A DNA stretch of 64,000 bases from Lampris incognitus (lineage: Eukaryota > Chordata > Actinopteri > Lampriformes > Lampridae): assembly GCF_029633865.1 (NCBI RefSeq), contig NC_079219.1, positions 13,254,137 through 13,318,136 of the forward strand. The letters run 5' to 3'. The notes under the pieces were generated by a model that saw only the letters and a program-made list of their open reading frames with translations, made no database searches and was not told where the DNA came from. How positions within the stretch are numbered: position 1 is the stretch's first letter; each line of letters starts with the position of its first letter. Position numbers and translations under genes: made by a program. Positions 48,703 through 59,818 of the stretch are shown here, piece by piece.

Positions 48703-49260
48703 GTATGCCAAGAACGAGGAAAAGGATTACTAATCGAGGGGTTCCCCTCACTATTTTGGAACAAGCATCAGATATAACCAGAGATGAGGGCAGGACAGTC
48801 AGGGACTTTGTCATCTGTCACACCACCTTGTTCTCATTCCATAAAAAAAAAGGGGGGGGGAGGGATTGGCTAAGTTACTGAGTGCAGGGTACTACTGGAC
48901 CATCAGTATTTGAAAAGGGCAGCTGACTTATACCAAGGGTTAAGTCCCAAAGAGGTAAGAAAAATATACAAGAAAAACTAATTTTAACAAGAGAATTATG
49001 TATATGGGGGGGGGGGGGGTAAGGAGGACGAGACAGAGATAGCCAATATTTACTATTTACATTTTATCTCAGGTTCAGGGGTTTGCCTTTCAACTAGCCT
49101 CTCACTACAGCTGCAACTTTCCCCCAAAGTGGAGTGAGATCAGTATGGCTGGTGTTTAATGGTTCAGTGGCTTTCTAAAGAGGCACCCCACTCCCTCGAT
49201 AAGGCGTCCCCAAGCCACAAGCCTTTTGAGGGCAACCAGCTTTAATCGAACGAACGTTAA
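48703..49260 (+). pseudogene. PSQ/CENP-B-type transposase fragment
   Basis: The first piece (from 48703) begins MPRTRKRITNRGVPLTILEQ and ends near ICHTTLFSFHKKK, the pattern of the PSQ helix-turn-helix at the N terminus of pogo and jerky-like transposases. A middle piece near 48935 resembles the following YTKGLSPKEV segment. The last piece (49130-49260) reads [20 protein letters not shown] and [13 protein letters not shown], typical of the CENP-B-type domain before the DDE catalytic region. The catalytic region is absent. Stops and frame changes (for example near 48845 and 49160) make it a pseudogene. These domains bind the transposon ends. Confidence 0.7.
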
Positions 49261-49505
49261 GTCAAGTGAAGTCAAGTCAATTTCATTTGTATAGCCCACA
49301 ACTTACCCTTAACCCTAACCCCAACACCTGCATCTTTTCAGAATACTGTGCTCATTGAGACAAAAAGCAGAAGTTAATTAACATGTTGCAGCTGTCCTCA
49401 GGGTTGGGGTGAGTTGCAACATCTGACTTCTTCCATTCAAATAAATATGTTGAGCTATATGTCATATGTAGTCATCTTTAAATTGTATGGGTAATTAGCA
49501 GACAG

Positions 49506-49568
49506 ATCCATCCATCCATTATCCACACCGCTTATCCTGCTGTCAGGGTTCCGGGGATGCTGGAGCCT
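49506..49568 (+). mobile_element. SINE family 2 terminal scrap
   Basis: CCATCCATCCATTATCCACA and CCGGGGATGCTGGAGCC, the tail-proximal part of family 2, cut at 49568. Confidence 0.7.
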
Positions 49569-49664
49569 AGATGTAAGTTTAATACATGCTAATTTGGTTG
49601 GTCTAGTCCAAATGGTGTCTGAGTAACTGAGAGAAATGCAAAAAGTGCTGCAACCTCCCCTGCG

Positions 49665-49799
49665 TTAAGGAAAGAGGAAAACCTCGTGTGCTGTGCAAAC
49701 AGTCACTCAACTACACCAGCAGCCTGTAATATTACTAATGTCTGTATTATTATCCCTGCCAGGCAGTAGCCTGGAGGGGATTTTACGTTTGGTAGCATA

Positions 49800-49832
<33 letters not shown>

Positions 49833-50356
49833 CTGTGCCTGTCCACGACTAATCTCGCAAACTACTGGATCTACCAGCCTCAAATATTTTGTGCAGTTAT
49901 GACTATGATGAAGAACCTCTCGTGGTTGCAGTGATTCAAAACCATCAAAAAAGGTTCTCTTTACCGCCGCACCCTCTCTTCATTCACTCTCTAGGTCGCA
50001 CGACCAACGCTGCATTCCATCGCTGCCCACTCTGAGTCAACCGTGCGCATGCGTGACTCACATCTGCGGTTAATTGGGCCGGGACAGTCACAAAACACGG
50101 ATTTGGATATGAGACTTGAAAGTAAACGAGACGCAATCATCACTGCTGATCTCAGCACAGGACAACTGGAGGAACACTGACTGGATAAACCGAAAATAAT
50201 AACCTCTGTCTTTATTTTCCCAGGGTTACGGTTAGACCAAAATGGTCGCATAGCAAACCTTTTCTTTTTGGAAAGGGCAAGCTCATATTAGACTTTGTTG
50301 CATTCGTGTGATAGTCCGTCTATGGGGCAGCACATCCACAGACTGACAGGCAAAAC
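49665..50356. other. Intergenic with a (GT)n
   Basis: A (GT)n lies at 49803-49831. No exon recognised. Confidence 0.5.
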
Positions 50357-50396
50357 ATTTTTTCCCTCCTTTTTCTCCCAATTGTACTTGGCCAGG
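50357..50396 (-). mobile_element. SINE family 1 tail scrap
   Basis: TTTTCTCCCAATTGTACTTG is the tail of family 1 in reverse; SINE family 2 begins directly after it. Confidence 0.65.
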
Positions 50397-50622
50397 AAGC
50401 ACCATGGCGCAGTGGTTAGCATGGTCGCCTCACAGCAAGAAGGTCCTGGGTTCGAGCCCCAGGGTAGTCCAACCTTGGGGGTCGTCCCGGGCTGTCCTCT
50501 GTGTGGAGTTTGCGTGTTCTGCCCGTGTCTGTGTGGGTTTCCTCCGGGTGCTCTTGTTTCCTCCCACAGTCAAAAGACATGTAGGTCAGGTGAATCGGCC
50601 GTACTAAATTGTCCCTAGGTAT

Positions 50623-50669
<47 letters not shown>

Positions 50670-50740
50670 CCCTGTGTGATGGCCTGGCGGCCTGTCCAGG
50701 GTGTCTCCCTGTCTACCTCCCAATGACTGCTGGGATAGGC
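50397..50740 (+). mobile_element. SINE family 2 (forward)
   Basis: Head GGAAGCACCATGGCGCAGTG with B-box-like GGTTCGAGCCC, CAACCTTGGGGGTCGTCC, CGTACTAAATTGTCCCTAGG, then a (GT)n at 50622-50668 and CTGGCGGCCTGTCCAGGG. It is truncated at about 50740, before the usual terminal segment, where LINE sequence begins. Confidence 0.85.
50622..50668 (+). repeat. (GT)n within SINE family 2
   Basis: About 23 GT units at the same internal SINE position as the AC arrays in the reverse copies. Confidence 0.95.
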
Positions 50741-51422
50741 AGCAAGACTGCAGGGATACTTCCAATCTCTTCTTTCCACTTTCTTCTTTTCCCTTTCTGC
50801 TGCTAAGCCTGCCTTCTATCACTCTAAAATCCCATCCTCTGCCTCTAATCCTAAGAAACTCTTTGAAACCTCCTCTTCACTTCTTCAACCCCCACCTCCT
50901 CCTCCTACGTCCTCCCTTCTCCCTGATGACTCGCTAACTTCTTTGACAAGAGGTTAACGACATCAGATCCTCCTTTTCTCACCACCCGATTAGCGCTCCT
51001 TGCACTAACCCATCCTCTGCACCCTCCCTCACCTCTCCATGTCCCACCCTATCCCACCTCGCTCCCCTCTCCCCCGATGAAGTCCTCAACCTCATCACAT
51101 CCAGTCACCCCACCACATGCTCCCTTGACTGGGCCCCTCCCTTCTTCAGTCTATAGCACCTGAACTCCTTCCCTTTCTAACCCACCTCATCAACATCTCC
51201 CTCCAGGCAGGATGCTTTCCAGCTGCCTTCAAGACTGCTAGAGTCACCCCCCTTCTCAAGAAACCATCACTTGACCCATCTGACGTCAAAAACTACAGAC
51301 CGGGTTTCCCTTCTACCCTTTCTATCCAAAACTCTCAAACGTGCTGTCTTTAACCAACTTTCTTTGTACCTCCACCAGAACAACCTCCTGGACCCCAACC
51401 AGTCTGGGTTCAAGGTTGGTGT
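50741..51422 (+). pseudogene. LINE reverse transcriptase fragment (L2/CR1-like)
   Basis: Decayed coding sequence of a LINE, truncated at both ends. Recognisable pieces are FPAAFKTARVTPLLKK-like residues near 51220-51265, PSLDPSDVKNYRP near 51267-51300, and FNQLSLYLHQNNLLDPNQSG near 51350-51410, all from the fingers part of the reverse transcriptase before the first catalytic Asp. The upstream Ser/Pro-rich part (50780-50935) matches the linker of the same family. At least two frame changes occur. It ends at 51422, where a retroviral LTR begins, so the virus-like element inserted into or next to this LINE. Confidence 0.7.
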
Positions 51423-51901
51423 TGTGGATTTTTCTTGCTCTTTTTAATGGGCTCTTGCCCCAGCAACCTCTGGGAAGAATAATCATCGGACAAATATTGA
51501 AGCAAACAGAAAATCTTTAATGCATCTGCAGATGGAGAGTCATATAGTCACAGAAGTCAGTCTGTGAGGATATGCTCTCACTTGAGCTGGAGGTAGTGGT
51601 TTTTTATAGAGCAGTCCGTCGCGTCATACCCTATGTTCCTTGCATTAACCAAGGTATTGTCTTACAAAGGAATGCAGGAAAACATCTACGTTAATCATGT
51701 TCTGTGTCCGGTGTGTGTCTGTGGGTCCGTTGCACCTGTCTTTGCTGTACCGGGGAGTTCCTGGGATGTGGCAACGGGGAGGCAAGCATGATAACAGTTG
51801 GTATGTGTGTCTGCAGTGAGTGAGAAGTTTCGTACACACAGAGAAGTGGAAAACTACAGAGTACATACGGAGTGCATATGGAGTACATTTTGTACTCCAC
51901 A
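51423..51901 (-). repeat. Endogenous retrovirus 3' LTR (reverse)
   Basis: On the minus strand it starts TGTGGAGTACAAAATGTACT and ends AAAATCCACA: 479 bp with TG...CA ends. A purine tract AAAAGGGGGGAATT lies just upstream (51902-51915) and an Env-like tail further upstream, as expected for a 3' LTR. The partner 5' LTR is not in the window. Confidence 0.7.
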
Positions 51902-52052
51902 ATTCCCCCCTTTTGTTCATCATTGAACACCCAGAGGTAACATAGAAATAATACAAATCAGCACACATAATCATGCATATACAGAAATGATAAACAGACA
52001 TGAGAACAACCGGAATCGAAAGGTTTAACCAGTGTTTGTCATAAAGTATCAT

Positions 52053-52322
52053 TCAAACGGGGGAGTCGCTGTCGTCGGAGGAAGCGTAGGAGGATTCAGA
52101 ACCGAAGTCCTTGTGGGGGGTTGGGGAAGAGGGGAACAGTGGTGGAGAGGAGGGAGACGAAACAAGGTCCCCGTCCTGTTGGGCAAGGAGGTGATAATAC
52201 ACGAGCTGAGTAGCAATGAGGCCGCGTATCACACGCCGAACTACGGGCACGATGCAGCAGGTGAGGAGTAGCAGGACACCCAGGAAAAGTGATGCTGCTA
52301 TGACTCGGCGAGTAAAAGACAT
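52053..52322 (-). pseudogene. Env transmembrane tail of an endogenous retrovirus
   Basis: The 3' end of an envelope reading frame on the minus strand, 89 codons. It has a strongly hydrophobic membrane segment (residues about 8-32, with a run of Leu followed by two Cys), then RRVIRGL and a cytoplasmic tail rich in Ser and Asp ending SSDDSDSPV. Its position, 150 bp before the polypurine tract and 3' LTR, fits the transmembrane subunit. The rest of Env and all of Gag-Pol are absent; upstream the frame runs directly into L1-like sequence at about 52318. The class of retrovirus is not assigned. Confidence 0.6.
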
Positions 52323-52590
52323 CAGGACCCATTATCTGCATCAGCATCTCCGACATGAACTGCACCGGATCTTTACCGGCCGCACTGCCTTCAGGAATGT
52401 TCAGTACATGGAGATTGGCCCTCTGAGATCGGTTCTCGAGGTCGTCGATTCGGTCCTGCAGAGACAGGTTTTGGGTTTGAAGCATTTTGATGGTGGACTC
52501 AGCTGCAGTTAAACGTTCAAAGTTGTCACTGGTTACAGACTCCACAGAGGCAAGGCGATTTCGGACTCTCAAAGCCAAACCCAATCTGTG
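52318..52590 (-). pseudogene. L1 ORF1-like fragment
   Basis: A minus-strand frame (52584 downwards) reads RLASVESVTSDNFERL, then SLQDRIDDLENRSQRANLHV and FMSEMLMQIMGPDVF. This is the coiled coil leading into the RNA-binding domain of L1-type ORF1 proteins, where the L-E-N-R-x-R-R-x-N segment is characteristic. In L1 elements ORF1 protein trimerises and coats the LINE RNA. Only about 85 residues remain and no ORF2 is nearby. It abuts the Env tail directly, so one element has inserted into or recombined with the other. Confidence 0.7.
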
Positions 52591-54032
52591 GTTTCCAGAG
52601 CTAGGAAGCTGGTGCTAGTCTCATCTAGACAACCAGAGGGGTCTACATGTGTGGGGGGATTGGCTGGGCCAGGAGCAGACCACCCTCACCTCCTCTCTCA
52701 CCCGGAAGCTGACCGGGACACCTTGGAGACCACCCTCACACAGACACAGCTCCTACAGCCGCGTTATGTGGCGGGTTGCTCTTTGTTCTGACCAGCCGGG
52801 AGGTTGTCTTCCCGTGGAGCATACCCCGGGCCCCTGGACCCGGTACCACGGGAGTGGGGGTGTTACCCAGCTCGTCTGGAGGAGGGGGAGGAGCAGGTGG
52901 TGACAATATCTGGAGAGAGAAACTTTCAGAGAGAAACTGCACAACACTGAAAACACTGTCATTCTAGGATTCTGAAGATTCGTAGTCAACTTGATTCAGT
53001 GATCCGTCTGCTTCTTATGAAGTAAAAAAATCAAACAAAACTGTACAGAAGAAGGCTCACAACCATTCTAGATTTCAATTCCTCATTCCCACTAACCCTC
53101 CTTTTACATAAGAACAGAACACATTGTGTCAACCCATTTAACCATGAAGAACAAAAATAAAATTATGATATGATCAGTGTGTATGTTAGTTGTTAGTAAA
53201 CCACAAACACTTTCATACAGTGAAGTGAATCTGACTTTCATTTCATCCAAGCTGTTTACAAATGTTCCGAAGTCTGTAACGTTGTACTTATCTGAAATAA
53301 ATTCTCTTTAAAACTAAAACAGATGAGGGATGATAAAGGTAGTTGTCCCAGATCCTGAACGTCCAAACAAACTTAAATTAATAAAACCATAAGGTATCTT
53401 GTAAACCATTGAAACAATGAGCTGTTTGAAGACAAAAACAAATGCCCACCACCTTAACTAAATGAAACAACAAGAAGCCCCTTTTCAAGGCCCCAAAAAG
53501 AGGGAGGTGGGGTTTCAAAGGAAAGAAACGCGCAATTAACAATACAAAGCAATTGATGTACCCAGCCAAAACCAAATAAATCAAACCAAAAATGATTCTT
53601 ATGAGGAGGCTCAAACTCATGGTAAAAAATAACAATAGACATTTAAAACACATGACTCAGTAGGTTTCATTCATATTTAAATAAAATGTGATCGTCCTCC
53701 ACACAAGAAATTGTCAAAGAAATGAATACCCTCTTTAAAAAAAAAAAACAACATCCTAAAATTCACACCTTAGTGTTGAAAAACAAAACAAGTTCAATTT
53801 AGCACAGAGGAAAGTCAACATAAAAACAAATGAACCAATGGGTGTCTTCTAATGGAAAGAAAAACAACAACAGCTTAAAACAACATAACTGTGGTTTACA
53901 CTGTCCCTGTTACTCTCAAGGCAACCCCCCCATCCCCCCCCATCCCCCCAAGGTGTGAAGTGGGGGGGCAGTTGGTTCCCACCAGTTATTCTTTAAAAAA
54001 AAAACTCTCAGTAACAGAAAGAAAAATGTGTG
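52591..54032. other. Unassigned, possibly retroelement-derived
   Basis: A minus-strand Pro-rich open frame (52942-52736, LSPPAPPPPPDELGNTPTPV) has no recognised family. From 53000 the sequence is AT-rich with A-runs and no coding evidence; an oligo(C) run lies at 53926-53950. It could be part of the virus-like element, but nothing shows it. Confidence 0.35.
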
Positions 54033-54332
54033 TGCAGACTACCACATGCCTCCTCCGGATCATGTGGCGTCGCCAGCCGCTTCTTTTCACCTGACAGTGA
54101 GGAGTTTCGCCAGGTAGGCGTAAGCACGTGGGAGGATCACGCTATTCCCCTCAGTTCCTCCTCCCCCCTAAACAGTCACCTCGACCGACCAGAGGAGGCG
54201 CTAGTGCAGCGACCAGGACACATACCCACATCCGGCTTCCCACCCAAACCGGAGGTAACACGGGGAGTCGAACCGGGAAAAATCCCGTGTTGGTAGGCAA
54301 TGGAATAGACCGCTACGCTACCCGGACGCCCC
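54033..54332 (-). mobile_element. SINE family 1 (reverse, truncated tail)
   Basis: ACCACATGCCTCCTCCGGAT, TCTTTTCACCTGACAGTGAG, CATACCCACATCCGGCTTCC and the head GGGCGTCCGGGTAGCGTAGC (minus strand). The T-rich tail usually present is missing. Confidence 0.85.
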
Positions 54333-56660
54333 TAGGCAAAACATTTTTATTAGCTAGATTTGTTTAGCCTGAGCGCTGCATATTAAACACTTTCCCCCCC
54401 ATATTTCCCATTCAGTCGACTTGGGTGCAGTGCAAAAGTCTTATAATGGCAGGAAAAACCCTGGATTTTCTGTCAGTGTGCGCGTGTATCTGTCCGCTGC
54501 TAATCCCGAATACTACTGCGCCTGTCAGCCTAATAATTCTTGTGCACAGTTATGGCTGGATGTGATGAAGGACTTCTCATGGTTGCGAAGATTCAAAACC
54601 TTTGAAAAACCTGTTTCATTCAATTGAGTGGTAACTCCTCAGCTGGGTTTTTTATTTGGCACTGGGGAGATACTCCTGGCAGGGCTCTGCACTACACTGA
54701 GTGCACTCCTCTAGTTGAGTCTATCTTCTTTGTGTCTTTTTTTTTTTGGTGCACATTTTACTGACTGAGCAGACCGGGAGATCTTCAGAAAAGAAATGCA
54801 TGGCTGTTCAGATTAAGGAATGTCGAACAGCAATTTCAGCTGCATGAATGAGAGGTCGAATATGCAGGAAACAGCAACAGTTAGAGCAAAATCACTGAAC
54901 TGTGTGATGAACAAAAGACATTGTGTGGCAGTCTCATTTAGGCGACTGACAAGGAAATGAACGGTCTTTAAAACAAACATCACATCAGACCATATGACAC
55001 CCAGATGCTTGCAGCAAACCCGCCAAACAGCACTCTGTGATCAGTTGGTATGAAATCGGAATATGAGAAATATTTCACCGTTATCTCGTCTGCAAAGTAC
55101 TGAGCAGAAAACATTCAAGAAAAAGGAAAGAAATCTGATTCATGGCTCTTTTTTTTCCTCTTAAAAACACATGCCCAACTATTTGGCCGAACAAGGTTAC
55201 ACAGAGACAGCGAGGACTCCCATTTAATTCACAAGTTGGATCTCTCTGTTGAACCACTTCCTGTTACCCTGATCCCATTCCACTGCACCTCAAAATATAC
55301 GAGGAGAAACAGAGAGACCACTGTGTGCCATAGATCTGAATGACACATGCTTTGCCAAGCTTGTTTGCTTCCAGGCAAAGCCACGTCTGATCATTCATAT
55401 CCCTCAGTGTGCCCAGGAGGGTCTGGCATTGTGGTTCAGAGGAGCGACAAATATCAGGAAGTGGTTTAGGTTATTGAGGTTCAGCGTTTAGCATATGTGT
55501 GGTGTAATTCATGGAAAAAAAAGAAGAGGAAGAAAAAAAACCTCGGTCGGGGCATGGTGAACGCGCAGTTGGCAGCCATTCCCGAATTTTAAAACAAAAT
55601 CCCTGACCTCTCCACACCCGTGACACAAGGGCTCGATTTCCAGTCAGCGCCGCAAACAGGATCAACAAACCTCTGTGGTCACGGTATAAAAACGGATTCA
55701 CGTTGTGTGTCTACCCCGACTCTCGGCCTTCCCGGCGGTTCGGCTCGATCGAAACCTGGGGGGATCTGAGCGTTTTAGTGCGGCGATGCGCCGTAGAAAA
55801 ACAGCGCGTTAATGGCATTTTCCACTCGACGGCCACCAAAACTACCGGGTGGGTTGCAGCGTCCCTATGAGCTATGTCATTAGTTTCTTCACTGCCCCAA
55901 ACTTAGACACATGTTTTAGTTAGGCCTCTCAGGCCCTCGCTCCACCCTCCCACCACCAGCTGTAGTGAATAATAAACCCCCCAACTCTACGTCCTCCCCA
56001 ACCAGCCTCTACAACCAAAAAAAAAACTAAATTCCCCTCAAACCTCCGCTAGTTGTTTTACACACCCAAATTGGTATTTGTGCTGCACACACATAATTAC
56101 TAGTTTGGTTGGTAAATCAAGAACTATGGCGAATCCTGGCCTGTGAGAGCTTCCCTCAAACTACAGCCTTGGCATGGCTATTAATATCCACTCCAGACAC
56201 AGGCGAAAAGCTTCGCTTTAAAGCTTTGTTCAGACATTTTTCGAAGAATCAATCAAAAATAAAAATGAGACGAGAGCAGCCCAGATGAACTGCTTCTGGG
56301 GAAACGCGACACCGGCGCAGTGTCCGTCCTGTCTAGACGGCAGATAAAACAGGCGGACAACTCGGCCCCACAAACAAATTCAAGTATGAACGTTACAAAA
56401 TAGTTTGAAAAAAAAAAGGACATGCATGAGCCTCAAGCATCTTGCTCGTCGGAGCTGCTCCCTACAGCTAAAGAGGCTGGGGTTTTTTTTTTTTTGGGGG
56501 TCCTGATGTAAAAGATCCCCCCCATGAGGATGTTTAAATGTTGAATATGTACCCTGTCCAAGAAAAAGGCCGTGATAACAGAGAAATGATTCCTCCCACG
56601 CACAAAAATATGGGTTTTGCTCTGAATTCGAGCAAACACTGGAGGTGTGCACACACGTGC
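54333..56660. other. Intergenic, no gene recognised
   Basis: No exon with a recognisable domain. The stretch at 55690-55870 is relatively rich in CG dinucleotides and could be regulatory, but nothing more specific is visible. Confidence 0.4.
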
Positions 56661-56790
56661 AGTCAAACGGACACACACACACACACGCACACACGCACAG
56701 GCAAGTACATACACACACCCCCTCTGTCTTTTTTCTCTCTGGTATTTTCTCTCCCCTTCCCTCTCTCTTAAGCACGTGTGTATGTATACA

Positions 56791-56794
<4 letters not shown>

Positions 56795-56873
<79 letters not shown>
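56795..56873 (+). repeat. (AC)n microsatellite
   Basis: About 39 AC units followed by ACAGAGACAC repeats to 56900; shorter CA runs lie at 56671-56720. Confidence 0.95.
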
Positions 56874-56877
<4 letters not shown>

Positions 56878-56900
56878 ACACACACAGAGACACACACAGA

Positions 56901-58078
56901 GACTCAGCAGGGGCTTTACTCTCTTCCCCCTCACATCTGGTATATGGACAGGGCACAGGAGTTTGTGCGTGGTGTGTACATTAGCCGGGGATTTTGTTTT
57001 AGGGTTGGGCCCTTCCTTGCAGAATCACACTGTGAGAATCGGATCGGTTTTGGGCTTTTCGGGGTTTCATTGTGCGCTAGTGTGGAAACAAATGTTGTGC
57101 TGTGGGTGATCAAAGATAAGCCGCCGTTAAGATTTCCTTTTGCTTCGGAGCATATGGTTTCTGAAGGAAACCTGTGGAGTGTGTCTCGCTCTTTTGATGT
57201 ATTGTCAGATTGGGTTGTTGGACTATCGGGGCAGTGAACGTTCTCACCCCAGAAATGCTTTTTGTGCCCAGATGACCATGAGACGATAAATAGGCGATGC
57301 GTCATTACCAAAATAAGTTGCCGTGATCCAAGTGGAAACGGCAGAGCGACGTTTTGTTTGGCTGCACCGCCGTTTAAAGGGAGCAGCACAAGTCTTGACT
57401 GTGTCCAGGTCAAAACATCGTTCTCAAAACATTGAGATGAGATTTCTAGCATGAGATGTGTGAGAAAGCAGTGTTGGCCAACCCCACCGTCGACCCACTA
57501 AACCCCCCCCCCCATGTGGTGTAGGAGGGAAATCAGATGTGAGCAGGAACCAAGTGGGTGGAAATGGGACCCAATGACTGCTGATGAAAACCTCTTCCCG
57601 AACCTCTGGACTCTTTCTGCTGGGATGGGGCTCCACTCCCCCTCAGTCACAAGAGGCTGATCTGTAATCTTTGCAGCCCATACTCACCCACCTCCATGTC
57701 TCCATCTTACTCTGATTACTGTCATCCTATGTTACCCACTCTTACCATACAGACATTTATACGCTTCTGCAGAGACTTCTGCAGAGCGTTTCTCCAGGAG
57801 ACACATTCTGCAGAGCGTGTCTCCCGGCCTCACTCAAGCATTATATGGGCCTCGCTTGGAGAGGGAGGCCAAAAATGTCACTGGCCATTTATGACATTTT
57901 CATTTTATTTGTTTTTGCTTCAACTGACCAAGGTAGCATACATATGACCAACAACGTTAACCACGCTGTATGAATTTATTAGCTGTGTCAGATGAGTGAC
58001 GCACTCTCTGACAGAGACTAGCTGTTACACAACACCGTTTTGGCTAGTCCACTCACGTTAGAATGAATTCCTTTCAAA
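56901..58078. other. Intergenic, no gene recognised
   Basis: No exon recognised. CTGCAGAG recurs three times near 57767-57820, and an oligo(C) run lies at 57505-57514. Confidence 0.45.
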
Positions 58079-58156
58079 CATCCATCCATTACCCAAGCTG
58101 CTTATCCTGAGTAGGGTCGTGGGATGCTGGAGCCTCTCCCAGCAGCCATTGGGCAG
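58079..58156 (+). mobile_element. SINE family 2 terminal scrap
   Basis: CATCCATCCATTACCCAAGC, GGGATGCTGGAGCCTCTCCC and AGCAGCCATTGGGCAG: the terminal part of family 2 in reverse, truncated. Confidence 0.7.
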
Positions 58157-59305
58157 TATCCTTTCGAACACCATTCATTGTAAAAGATGAGGATTTCTTG
58201 ATTATCAACTTTTGTTGGTTTAATTCGAGGTCTCCGTTTGGTGTCGTCTCATGTTTCACATCAGAGGACTCAGTAACAATTTCCTGTCGGCGGACTATTT
58301 TGCTGGAAGCGCACTGGGCCGCTATGTCGCCACATGATTGTACCACATGCCTGTCAAAGGTTTTACAGTAGAAACTCTTGGCTTGCGTGGAGCTAAAGTT
58401 CAGTGTCGGGTCGAGCATTTGAATCCCCTTTCTTTGTCAGTCGTTAATTTTGCAACTTCCACAATCGCTGTTAACCTCTCAATGAATAAATCTGTTTCCC
58501 CATGAACTTCCTCCATGAGCAATCGTGTATTTTACAGAAGCAGTAGCAACAAGAAAAAAAAAACCCATTCTTACTACATTTTTTTTACATTTTTGTAGCT
58601 GTTTATTTTATTTTGTTTTAAAGTGAAGCATCTGCTTACTAAAGGGAAACAGCTGAAATGTCTTAAAAACAGCCAAGTTGTCCAGGATCATAGAGAAGTA
58701 GTGGGTCTGATAGCCAGTCATGTATGCAGTACAGGTAATATGGGAGTTTCCCAACACTTGGTAAATTCCTTTCTGCAGTTGCACCATTATGTAATGACGT
58801 TGGTGGAAAATGTAATGTACAAGACTGCAAAAGGGAGCTGTATGGCGAAATGTGGACGATAACCCTTCAACAAATGGTCCCACATGAAAATCTTGTATTT
58901 CTTTCACAGAAACAATACTACCACACTGCTTGGTAGTTACACCTATGTTGCTTTTCAGTGCATAAAACTAAAATATCAATAATTCTGAACTAGTGGCTGT
59001 GGGAGAAAACCAACCGTGGGACAAATGCTTGTTGAATAGATGGCATTTTATCAATATAAATTGAGCTGTAGCCCAATTTTCCTCCTTTTCTAAGTTTTTG
59101 CATTTCGAATAAGATGGGGCACAAGAAATGCACATAAAACCATTCAAAATCATACAATATTATGATACACCACAATGACGCACAACACAGTAAATTATAA
59201 TATGGTACAGGGGAATCGGGGGGGGGGGTTGTCAGCATACTGGGTGTGCCCAGTGAGCTCTGCTGCTGCACAGCACCCTATGCAACCTGGCAAATGTATG
59301 TATAT
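58157..59305. other. Intergenic, no gene recognised
   Basis: The 109-aa minus-strand frame at 58089-58418 and frames at 58608-58907 have no recognised domain. An oligo(G) run lies at 59219-59228. Confidence 0.45.
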
Positions 59306-59429
59306 CCATCCATTATCTTAACCACTTATCCTGCTCTCAGGGTCGCGGGGATGCTGGAGCCTATTCCAGCAGTCATTGGGCAGCAGACGGGGAGACACCC
59401 TGGACAGGCCGCTAGGCCATCACAGGGCC

Positions 59430-59516
<87 letters not shown>

Positions 59517-59730
59517 CGATTCATTCCTGGGGACAATTTAGTACGGCCAATTCACCTGACTTACATGTCTTTGGACTGTGGGAGGAAACCGGAGCCCCCG
59601 GAGGAAACCCACACAGACACGGGGAGAACATGCGAACTCCACACAGAGGATGACCTGGGATGACCCACCAAGGTTGGACTACCCCGGGGCTCGAACCCAG
59701 GACCTTCTTGCTGCGAGGCGACCGTTCTAA
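59306..59730 (-). mobile_element. SINE family 2 (reverse)
   Basis: Near-complete: ATCCATTATCTTAACCACTT, the internal (AC)n at 59431-59513, GGGGACAATTTAGTACGGCC, CATGTCTTTGGACTGTGGGA and GGCTCGAACCCAGGACCTTC. The last part of the tRNA-like head is replaced by a (TA)n run from 59733. Confidence 0.87.
59431..59513 (+). repeat. (AC)n within SINE family 2
   Basis: About 41 AC units at the common internal SINE position. Confidence 0.95.
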
Positions 59731-59731
59731 G

Positions 59732-59732
<1 letters not shown>

Positions 59733-59806
<74 letters not shown>
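59733..59806 (+). repeat. (TA)n microsatellite
   Basis: About 36 TA units, then a short CA run leading straight into the Tc1 terminal repeat. Confidence 0.95.

Positions 59807-59816
<10 letters not shown>

Positions 59817-59818
<2 letters not shown>

Larger units (their letters stand above)
47921..49664 (+). mobile_element. pogo/Tigger-like DNA transposon, decayed
   Basis: Two decayed coding parts of a PSQ-type transposase lie here (see 48703-49260). Possible ends are AGTAGGGGAG (47921) and CTCCCCTGC (49656-49664), which are partly inverted to each other; GCTGCAAC-type segments lie near both. A SINE scrap (49506-49568) is inserted. The boundaries are tentative. Confidence 0.5.

Noticed and set aside
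52736-52942. Pro-rich minus-strand frame as a viral Gag or Env piece
   Set aside because: Composition only; no conserved motif supports a retroviral identity.
55690-55870. CpG island promoter
   Set aside because: Locally CG-richer, but short and not next to any recognised exon; left unannotated as a promoter.
58089-58418. 109-aa minus-strand frame as a possible gene
   Set aside because: It overlaps a SINE scrap at one end and shows no domain.
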